Below, piece after piece: positions 55,948 to 64,000 of a stretch of DNA of 64,000 bases (position 1 is the stretch's first letter; the number at the start of each line of letters is the position of its first letter). The translations under genes and the position numbers were made by a program. Location: positions 124,001 to 188,000 of the forward strand of contig NZ_CATNLZ010000034.1 of the NCBI RefSeq assembly GCF_950101795.1. The letters are read 5' to 3'. The stretch comes from Nocardioides sp. T2.26MG-1. GTDB lineage: Bacteria; Actinomycetota; Actinomycetes; Propionibacteriales; Nocardioidaceae. The notes under the pieces were generated by a model that had not been told where the DNA came from, did no database searches, and was given only the letters and a program-made list of their open reading frames with translations.

Positions 55948-56335
55948 TTCCCTTGCACGCCACGCCGCCCTGTGGGCCACACCTCCAAGCGCCGTTCCGG
56001 TGGGTCCAGGCTTGTGACGCAATTCCTCAGCGCGTTGGCGGCCGCACGGTACGGCGGCTGGCTGACCGGAGTCACGACCTGGGTCGGGAGTTCCCAGGTC
56101 GAGCCGAAGGGCGGCGCGTTCGGGAGCTTCCGGCACGGGTATGCGGATGAGATCTCGACCTGTGTCGACTCCGCGCTTCACCATGAGGCCGGATTCGGAT
56201 CTCCTCCGGCCCAATCCGAACACCGCCCCGGCAGATCCGGTGCTGATCCATCTCCCTGCGCCTTCGGATTGGAATGGTGACCTCGACCGTAACCGCCCCA
56301 CGACCATGCACCAGCGGCTGCCTAAGATCGAGCTC
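55948..56335. other. Intergenic region with no supported gene
   Basis: About 390 bp between the MerA-like gene and the first DUF6153 gene. Short frames run through it on both strands, including an in-frame extension of the DUF6153 gene back to 56141, but none is family-like. It must contain the promoter of the copper module. I see no terminator hairpin for the upstream operon and no confident promoter hexamers. Confidence 0.4.
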
Positions 56336-56806
56336 ATGCAGGATCTCCGAGCACCGACCGGGACACGCGGGCCGCGCTACGCGCTGGTCGCGGTTGCCGT
56401 CGCACTGTTCGGCCTTCTGTCGATGCACGGCTGGGGCTCCCACACCGGCGCTCACTCCGTGGGAGCCACATCCCAGAGCGCAATCGCCATGATCGCCGCG
56501 AGCGGCGCCATCAGCCATGACCACTCCGGGCCGGCTGCCAATGAGCCGGATACCCCCGAACCGATCGTCGCGGGCCACCCAGCGGGAATGAGCTCTGAGG
56601 AGCCCGTCGGCGAGAACGGTGCGGGGCTTCTTGGGCTCTGCCTAGCCGTGCTGGCCGGCCTCCTACTGCTGGGGATCGCCCTGCTGCTCGCACGTCGCGG
56701 CGTCCGCATCGCCCGCACCATGCTGCCCGCGTGGCAGCCCTTGCGGCTCATCGGGCGAGACCGTGACCCGCCAGGCCTCCGCATGCTCTGTGTGATCCGC
56801 TGCTGA
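56336..56806 (+). CDS. DUF6153-family membrane protein (first copy)
   Basis: Protein of 156 aa. An N-terminal helix RYALVAVAVALFGLLSMHGW, an exported loop rich in His, Ser and Met (HTGAHSVG, SHDHSGPAA, GHPAGM), a second helix GLCLAVLAGLLLLGIALLLA, and the family's basic tail ending LRMLCVIRC. DUF6153 proteins occur next to copper genes in actinobacteria; the His/Met loop suggests copper binding outside the membrane (inference). An in-frame ATG at 56306 is an alternative start. A similar protein is encoded at 59273. Confidence 0.72.
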   Translation: MQDLRAPTGTRGPRYALVAVAVALFGLLSMHGWGSHTGAHSVGATSQSAIAMIAASGAISHDHSGPAANEPDTPEPIVAGHPAGMSSEEPVGENGAGLLGLCLAVLAGLLLLGIALLLARRGVRIARTMLPAWQPLRLIGRDRDPPGLRMLCVIRC

Positions 56807-56890
56807 CAGGCGTCCGCCACGAGCGCCCGACCCGGGCGACTCGGGGCTTTCGCCTCCCCAGACACTGATCACACAGATGGAGAAACACTC

Positions 56891-57457
56891 ATGCGCAAGT
56901 CGCTGATCACCGCCGTCGTGACGGCCTCGCTGTTCACCCTCACCGCCTGTGGCAACGAAGACGACACTGACACCGCTGGCGGGCACAACGACGCCGACGT
57001 CACCTTCGCCCAGGAGATGATCCCCCACCACCAGCAGGCCATCGAGATGGCCGACCTCGCCGAATCACGCGCTGAAAGCCAGGAGGTCAAGGACCTCGCC
57101 ACCGACATCGAGGCAGCCCAAGGCCCCGAGATCGAGACACTGACCGGCTGGTTGGAGTCATGGGGCGAGGACGTCCCGGATGAGGGCATGTCGGGCATGG
57201 ATCACGGCGACATGTCCTCCGACGACATGGGCGGAATGATGACCGAGGACGAGATGGCCGACCTCGAGTCGGCGTCCGGCGCGGAGTTCGACCAGATGTT
57301 TCTCACCATGATGATCGAGCACCACGAGGGTGCGATCGAGATGGCGAAGACCGAGCAGTCCGAGGGCGAGTTCCCCGAGGCTGTCGACATGGCCAAGGAG
57401 ATCGAGACGACACAGGCGGAGGAGATCCAGACGATGCAGGACCTGCTGAAGTCCTGA
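56891..57457 (+). CDS. DUF305 lipoprotein (copper-module, secreted)
   Basis: Protein of 188 aa. Signal peptide with lipobox FTLTACGN, then two DUF305 half-repeats: AQEMIPHHQQAIEMADLAES and LTMMIEHHEGAIEMAKTEQS, each with the His-His pair expected to bind metal. Between them lies a Met/Asp/His-rich stretch (MSGMDHGDMSSDDMGGMMTE) that looks like a copper-binding linker. DUF305 proteins are ferritin-like four-helix bundles common in copper islands. GGAGAAACACTC precedes the ATG. Confidence 0.87.
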   Translation: MRKSLITAVVTASLFTLTACGNEDDTDTAGGHNDADVTFAQEMIPHHQQAIEMADLAESRAESQEVKDLATDIEAAQGPEIETLTGWLESWGEDVPDEGMSGMDHGDMSSDDMGGMMTEDEMADLESASGAEFDQMFLTMMIEHHEGAIEMAKTEQSEGEFPEAVDMAKEIETTQAEEIQTMQDLLKS

Positions 57458-57467
57458 TCTCGTCCCT

Positions 57468-57507
57468 GGTGCCGGGCAGGACGGAGCTACTCCGCCAGCC
57501 CGGCGCC
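57468..57507 (+). terminator. Hairpin between DUF305 and Asp-box lipoprotein genes
   Basis: GGTGCCGGGC and GCCCGGCGCC form a 10-bp stem with one G-T pair; the loop contains a further small hairpin, CGGAG-CTA-CTCCG. There is no T tract. It could weaken read-through or protect the upstream message rather than end transcription fully. Confidence 0.5.
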
Positions 57508-57529
57508 ATCCTTACCTCGGAGCCGCCCT

Positions 57530-58369
57530 ATGTACCGACCCCATGTCGCCCTCACAGCCGTCCTCCTCGGTACAGCTCTGCTCTCAGGCGCCTGCGCCAA
57601 GGACACCCCGGCAACAACACCGCCCGTAGATGAGGACACGAGCGTCGGCCACATCCACGGTCTCGGCGTCGATCCGGCCGACGACAGCCTCTACGTCGCC
57701 ACCCACTTCGGCCTCTTCCACGTCGACGAGAGCGGCCGGCCGAGCCGCGTCGCAGACCGGTATCAGGACACGATGGCGTTCACAGTCGTCGGCCCTGGCC
57801 ACTTCCTGGGAAGCGGGCACCCGGACCTCCGCGAGGACCTGCCCGCCCACCTGGGCCTGACCGAATCCACCGACGCCGGACGGACCTGGACCCCCCTCGC
57901 CCTCCAGGGTGAGGCGGACTTCCACATCCTCGAGCCCGCCGGCGACGCCCTCTACGCATACGACGCCACGTCCGGAAGCCTGCTGCGCACCGAGGACCGG
58001 AGGACATTCGACGAGACATACCGAGGTCCGCTGATCAGCGTTGCGGCGGTCGATGACAACGACTCGCTGATCGCGACCAACGCCAACGGCCAGCTCGTCA
58101 GCATCAACACCAGGTCCGGCGAGACCCGTGAGCTCGGCGGCCCGAACATGATGTACCTCGACACCACTCCCGACGGGAGCCTGGCGGGTGTCGACCCCGA
58201 CGGCGTCGTTCGGGTCAGCACCGACACCGGTCGAACCTGGCGCGAGGTCGGATCGATCGATGGCCAGCCGGCCGCGTTCACCATCAGTGCCCAGCGCTGG
58301 TTCGCCGCGACCGAGACCACCGTCTACCAGTCCACTGATGGCGGCGACACCTGGTCCCGCGTGCTGTGA
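57530..58369 (+). CDS. Asp-box lipoprotein (F510_1955 family), island copy
   Basis: Protein of 279 aa. Signal peptide with lipobox LLSGACAKD, then VGHIHGLGVDPADDSLYVAT and Asp-box units STDAGRTW, STDTGRTW and STDGGDTW, giving a surface beta-propeller. It shares its opening HIHGLGVDP pattern and layout with the protein at 40167 (VHGMALNPADGLLYLGT), so they are paralogues. Location between DUF305 and DUF3152 genes links it to copper handling. Enzymatic activity as a glycosylhydrolase is not shown by any recognised catalytic residue. Confidence 0.83.
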   Translation: MYRPHVALTAVLLGTALLSGACAKDTPATTPPVDEDTSVGHIHGLGVDPADDSLYVATHFGLFHVDESGRPSRVADRYQDTMAFTVVGPGHFLGSGHPDLREDLPAHLGLTESTDAGRTWTPLALQGEADFHILEPAGDALYAYDATSGSLLRTEDRRTFDETYRGPLISVAAVDDNDSLIATNANGQLVSINTRSGETRELGGPNMMYLDTTPDGSLAGVDPDGVVRVSTDTGRTWREVGSIDGQPAAFTISAQRWFAATETTVYQSTDGGDTWSRVL

Positions 58370-58382
58370 CGGTGCCGGGACG

Positions 58383-59201
58383 ATGAGTAGGCGCAAAGCC
58401 ACGCATCGACGAGCGGGTTCCCATCGCGCGCCACGTCGGCGTGCCACGGCAGCGCTCACCGGCCTGGCGGCGCTGGCGACGACTGCCGCCGTGGCTGGAC
58501 CCGTCGCGTTTCTCATCCCCCGCCCGACGGACACCGAAGACGCGGGCGGCCGCACTGCAATTGCCGCATCTCCTTCCGCTGAACAGGCTGTCAGGCGCGA
58601 GCGGACCGACGGCGAGGTGGAGGTCCGTCGAGATCGTGACCCAGATCCGAGTGGGCCCCCCTCCCCCGCCACTCGCATTCCGGAGCGCGGCGCAGGCACC
58701 TTTGAAGTCGCCGCCGCCGCGCCGCGCGGCTCGCAGAACGGGGTGACGTACCGGGTCGAGGTCGAGCAGGGCCTGCCCTTCAACACGGCGGATGTGGCGC
58801 GGCTGGTCGAAGAGACCCTGTCTGATGGGCGCGGCTGGGCGACGCGACACACGCTCGTCCGCGTCGATGGCCATGCCGACCTCCGGATCGTCCTGGCCAC
58901 CCCAGAGACGGCCGATGAACTCTGCGCACCGCTCGACACGGGCGGTCGGCTGTCGTGCCGCAACGGCGGGGACGTCGTCCTCAATGCCTGGCGCTGGCAG
59001 TTCGGCGCATACGGATACGCCGGTGACCTGCGGGCATACCGGCGCTACGTCGTCAACCACGAGACTGGCCACGCCCTGGGCTATCCCCACGTCGGGTGTC
59101 CCGGTCCGGGAAGGCTCGCGCCAGTGATGTTGCAGCAGACCAAGGGCTTGGCCGGTTGTCGGCCGAACCCGTGGCCGTCGCGAGTAGATCTCGTCCACTG
59201 A
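58383..59201 (+). CDS. DUF3152 protein with metalloprotease-like HExxH-type motif
   Basis: Protein of 272 aa. A membrane anchor near residues 24-46 (ALTGLAALATTAAVAGPVAF) is followed by a charged linker and a C-terminal domain with GVTYRVEVEQGLPF, CAPLDTGGRLSCRNGGDVVL, VVNHETGHALGYPHVGCPGP and VMLQQTKGLAGCRPNPWP. NHETGHALGYPHVGC has the H-E-x-x-H-x-x-G-x-x-H form of zinc peptidases. DUF3152 members are widespread exported actinobacterial proteins with this motif. It lies 13 nt after the propeller gene and is probably co-transcribed; substrate unknown. Confidence 0.82.
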   Translation: MSRRKATHRRAGSHRAPRRRATAALTGLAALATTAAVAGPVAFLIPRPTDTEDAGGRTAIAASPSAEQAVRRERTDGEVEVRRDRDPDPSGPPSPATRIPERGAGTFEVAAAAPRGSQNGVTYRVEVEQGLPFNTADVARLVEETLSDGRGWATRHTLVRVDGHADLRIVLATPETADELCAPLDTGGRLSCRNGGDVVLNAWRWQFGAYGYAGDLRAYRRYVVNHETGHALGYPHVGCPGPGRLAPVMLQQTKGLAGCRPNPWPSRVDLVH

Positions 59202-59272
59202 CGGCACCATGGTTCGGACGGCCGACAGCAGCTTGCGTATGACCTCAGCGCCATAGGGGTACGGGTGGAGTG

Positions 59273-59740
59273 ATGGACCGCCGCCAGCGACCGCCCTTCA
59301 GCCGAGCTCGAACGCTCGCCGGGTGTGTCCTGGCCGCTCTCTTCGTGCTCGCCGGTGCCTCAGGCGACAACCTGTTCGCCCGACACGTGGGCATGACCAC
59401 GGTCGCGCCGGCGGGAGCCTCCGCCGCGACAGGAGAAGCCATGCAGGCGGCTTCCGTCGGGTCTGGCAGGGACGGCGAGGGTCTGCGCGACGCCGGCTCT
59501 GACCACGGGCCTGGTAGCGAGAACGGAAGTGCACAGCTCCTGCACCTGCTGGGCGCCTGTCTCTCCATCCTTGCCGTCGGCATTCTGCTGTTACGCCGGG
59601 GCGGAATGTGGCGTGAACCGACCCGCCTGCTCAGGGCATTGCCCTCGCGGCGGCTCCTCGTCGCCCACTGGAGGGCAACCGCCCGCGGAAGTCCCCCGCC
59701 CCTCTCGCCGCCACGCGCGTCTCCGGTGATCCGGACCTGA
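59273..59740 (+). CDS. DUF6153-like membrane protein (second copy)
   Basis: Protein of 155 aa. The plan matches the protein at 56336: a first helix LAGCVLAALFVLAGASGDNL, an exported loop with His and Met (FARHVGMTTV, SDHGPGSENG), a second helix LLHLLGACLSILAVGILLLR and a basic Pro-rich tail ending SPVIRT. Identity is low, so this is a diverged paralogue. GGAG stands five bases before ATG 59273. Role in copper handling is inferred from context only. Confidence 0.62.
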   Translation: MDRRQRPPFSRARTLAGCVLAALFVLAGASGDNLFARHVGMTTVAPAGASAATGEAMQAASVGSGRDGEGLRDAGSDHGPGSENGSAQLLHLLGACLSILAVGILLLRRGGMWREPTRLLRALPSRRLLVAHWRATARGSPPPLSPPRASPVIRT

Positions 59741-59831
59741 GGGCTCTGTGCAGCCTGCGACACCACCACGGTGCCCGCTGCTGCGCACTCGATAGCCCAC
59801 AGGACCACATCACGACGATACGGAGAAGCTC

Positions 59832-60239
59832 ATGACCAGCACGATCAGCGACATGATGAAGACCTACCCGGCGCAGATCAACACGGACCGCGAGCTCTTG
59901 GCGCAATGCGTAGAAGCATGCGTGGAGTGCGCTCAGGCGTGCACGGCGTGCGCCGACGCGTGCCTGAGCGAGGAAATGGTCGCCGAACTGACCAAGTGCA
60001 TCCGCACGAACTCAGACTGCGCCGACATCTGCGAGGCCACTGGCCGGGTGCTGTCACGCCACACGGGCTACGACGCCAACATCACCCGCGCAGTGCTGCA
60101 GGCGTGCGCTCAAGCCTGCAGGTCCTGCGCGGAGGAGTGCGAGAAGCACGCCGAGATGCATGAGCACTGCCGCATCTGTGCCGAGGCGTGCCGCCGGTGC
60201 GAGGACGCCTGCAACCGCGTCCTGAGCGCCATCGGTTAA
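59832..60239 (+). CDS. Cys-rich four-helix-bundle copper-storage-like protein
   Basis: Protein of 135 aa with 18 cysteines placed along amphipathic helices: LLAQCVEACVECAQACTACA, CIRTNSDCADICEATG, VLQACAQACRSCAEECEKHA and HCRICAEACRRCEDACNRV. This is the DUF326/Csp pattern, in which cysteines line the core of a four-helix bundle and hold many Cu(I) ions. There is no signal peptide, so it acts in the cytosol, like Csp3. GGAGAAGCTC precedes the ATG. It would buffer copper alongside the export ATPases nearby. Confidence 0.9.
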   Translation: MTSTISDMMKTYPAQINTDRELLAQCVEACVECAQACTACADACLSEEMVAELTKCIRTNSDCADICEATGRVLSRHTGYDANITRAVLQACAQACRSCAEECEKHAEMHEHCRICAEACRRCEDACNRVLSAIG

Positions 60240-60250
60240 CGCGGCCGCTT

Positions 60251-60283
60251 GGGATGACCGGATCCGAGAGGTTCGGTCATCCC
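60251..60283 (+). terminator. Perfect 10-bp hairpin after the copper-storage gene
   Basis: GGGATGACCG and CGGTCATCCC pair perfectly around a 13-nt loop, extended by one T-A pair. It lies 11 nt after the stop codon, with no T tract following. Probably a terminator or 3' stabilising hairpin; partial read-through into the DUF305 gene is possible. Confidence 0.65.
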
Positions 60284-60326
60284 ATGCCGCCTGCACGCAC
60301 CGACTTCGACCTTGAAGGACAACGAG

Positions 60327-61046
60327 ATGAACCAGCGTCAGCAGAACGAACAGCAGCATGCCACCCACCCCGAGCCGGACGAACATTCCGAGCACAACAG
60401 CGACAACGGAGCTCACGACGGCAACTCCAGCGGACACCACGAGGCGAAGATGTATCTGCGTTTCGGACTGATGATCGCGACGTCGACTGTCGTCATGTTC
60501 GGGCTCACCTACACCAACGCGTTCAGCGCCGATCATGTCCGCTTCAGCGAGGAGCGCGTGTACATGGCACTCCTCATGGGCGCGGCGATGGCCCTCATCA
60601 TGCTGGCGTTCATGTGGGGGATGATGTACCGGAACCGTGTGGTGAACGTCGGCATCGTCCTGGGCGCGATCGTGCTTGGCGGTACAGCTTTGTACCTGTC
60701 GCGCTCGCAGGTCCTCGTCGATGACGAGAGCTACATGAAGGCGATGATCCCCCACCACTCGATCGCCATCTTGACCAGCGAGAGAGCCGGAATCGAGGAC
60801 GTCCGGGTCCGCGAGCTAGCGGACGGCATCGCGGCGACGCAGCGCAAGGAGATCAAGGAGATGGACTGGCTGGTCCAGGACATCGAGGAGAACGGACCGG
60901 CTACGACGAAGGAAGAAGCCGACGCACGACCCGTCCCCGATTTCCAAGGCTCGGCCTCGAGCCTCCAGGATGCTCAATGGAGTGCCCGAGAGTTCCTGCG
61001 GGCGCTCTTGGCCCTGCCACTGCCAAAGGAGCTGGGTCAGCAGTGA
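60327..61046 (+). CDS. Membrane-anchored DUF305 protein
   Basis: Protein of 239 aa. A His/Asp/Gln-rich N-terminal tail (HSEHNSDNGAHDGNSSGHHE) leads to three membrane helices, with Met-rich stretches such as YMALLMGAAMALIMLAFMWG, and then a single DUF305 unit with YMKAMIPHHSIAILTSERAG. This form, membrane helices plus one DUF305 domain, is common in metal islands. The His tail and Met helices suggest copper contact on both sides of the membrane (inference). It is convergent with the P-type ATPase gene, with a strong hairpin between. Confidence 0.83.
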   Translation: MNQRQQNEQQHATHPEPDEHSEHNSDNGAHDGNSSGHHEAKMYLRFGLMIATSTVVMFGLTYTNAFSADHVRFSEERVYMALLMGAAMALIMLAFMWGMMYRNRVVNVGIVLGAIVLGGTALYLSRSQVLVDDESYMKAMIPHHSIAILTSERAGIEDVRVRELADGIAATQRKEIKEMDWLVQDIEENGPATTKEEADARPVPDFQGSASSLQDAQWSAREFLRALLALPLPKELGQQ

Positions 61047-61052
61047 CTACAT

Positions 61053-61090
61053 GCGAGGGCTTGCCGGCACACAGTTCGACAAGCCCTCGC
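61053..61090. terminator. Bidirectional hairpin terminator between convergent genes
   Basis: GCGAGGGCTTG and CAAGCCCTCGC form a perfect 11-bp stem around a 16-nt loop. It lies between the stops of the DUF305 gene (+) and the P-type ATPase gene (-) and could end transcripts from both sides. Confidence 0.75.
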
Positions 61091-61102
61091 AGGGGATGAG
61101 TG

Positions 61103-63582
<2,480 letters not shown>

Positions 63583-63586
<4 letters not shown>

Positions 63587-64000
63587 CGTCCTGCCTCCAC
63601 CTTGGAAGGGTTGGTCCTGGTCGAGTCGTGATCCAGGTGCGGTGTCTCGGTTGATTGCGTGGAGACCGCCTGGAACCGGCGAAGCCGCAGGCTGTTGGAC
63701 ACCACGAACACCGAGGAGAACGCCATCGCGGCGCCGGCGATCAGCGGGTTGAGCAAGCCGAGCGCGGCCAGGGGCAGTGCCGCGACGTTGTAGGCGAAGG
63801 CCCAGAACAGGTTGCCCTTGATCGTGCGCAAGGTGCGCCGGGACAGCCGGATCGCGTCGACGGCGGCGCGGAGATCGCCGCGGACCAGGGTGAGGTCGGA
63901 GGCCTCGATGGCGACGTCGGTGCCGGTGCCCATAGCGATCCCCAGGTGCGAGGTGGCCAGGGCGGCGGCGTCGTTCACGCCGTCTCCCACCATGGCGACG
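63583..64000 (-). CDS. P-type ATPase, C-terminal part (runs off the window)
   Basis: Only the last 138 or so residues are in the window. They begin at the hinge VAMVGDGVNDAAALATSHLG, continue IAMGTGTDVAIEASDLTLVR and have two final membrane helices (GNLFWAFAYNVAALPLAALG, LIAGAAMAFSSVFVVSNSLR). This is the CopA/heavy-metal type. Its stop overlaps the ATG of the CPD-type ATPase gene downstream, so two different metal pumps are made from one message. The N-terminal domains and the transmembrane CPx motif lie beyond the right edge. Confidence 0.88.

Noticed and set aside
56141..56335. Extending the first DUF6153 gene back to ATG 56141
   Set aside because: The added residues are Pro/Arg-rich and lie before what looks like the true N-terminal membrane helix; family members start close to that helix.

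Overview
The window is about 72% G+C by eye, densely coded, rich in GTG starts and 4-nt start/stop overlaps, and carries F420/LLM-type oxidoreductases, DUF385, DUF6153 and DUF3152 families. This points to a high-GC actinobacterium, plausibly a Nocardioides-like Propionibacteriales (the genus is an inference).

1-20.3 kb: after a SEC-C protein at the left edge comes one long minus-strand block of 13 genes (20328 down to 1803). In transcription order it encodes an 8-oxoguanine deaminase-like amidohydrolase, two fold-type-II PLP enzymes, an SsnA-like amidohydrolase, an LLM flavin oxidoreductase, a short inverted-repeat element, an ATCase-like and a YgeW-like carbamoyltransferase, a FAD subunit, an XdhD-like molybdenum hydroxylase, a dihydropyrimidinase/hydantoinase, and a complete XdhA-XdhB-XdhC xanthine dehydrogenase set. 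The set closely parallels the E. coli ygeW-ygeX-hyuA-ssnA-ygfM-xdhD purine region. I infer a purine/urate-derived N-heterocycle catabolic pathway: deaminases and xanthine dehydrogenase feed oxidised purines, the hydantoinase opens rings, and carbamoyltransferases and PLP lyases process ureido and amino-acid products. The XdhD-like protein has lost all eight ligands of its 2Fe-2S domain.

20.5-48 kb: ordinary accessory chromosome. It holds an orphan response regulator, a GMC oxidase with a frameshifted partner, small oxidoreductases, hydrolases, MarR, TetR and GlxA regulators with visible operators, a DHA2 drug exporter, two histidine kinase/response regulator pairs (one beside an ABC exporter, one beside an MMPL exporter), and secreted proteins including one alpha/beta hydrolase lacking catalytic Ser and His.

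48-53 kb: a scarred region with a hydrolase remnant, two integrase remnants, a subtilase C-terminal fragment and a PIN/HTH toxin-antitoxin pair. It ends in a 34-nt 3' fragment of what looks like the initiator tRNA gene plus its hairpin terminator (53004-53076).

53.1-64 kb (off the right edge): a probable integrated metal-resistance island. A MerR-controlled operon (thioredoxin-like protein, short MerT-like protein, MerA-like flavoprotein) is followed by a copper module: two DUF6153 proteins, two DUF305 proteins, an Asp-box lipoprotein, a DUF3152 protein, a Cys-rich four-helix copper-storage-like protein, and two convergent P1B ATPases. The first ATPase has an unusual CPD transmembrane motif and a degenerate metal-binding domain; the second is cut by the window edge.
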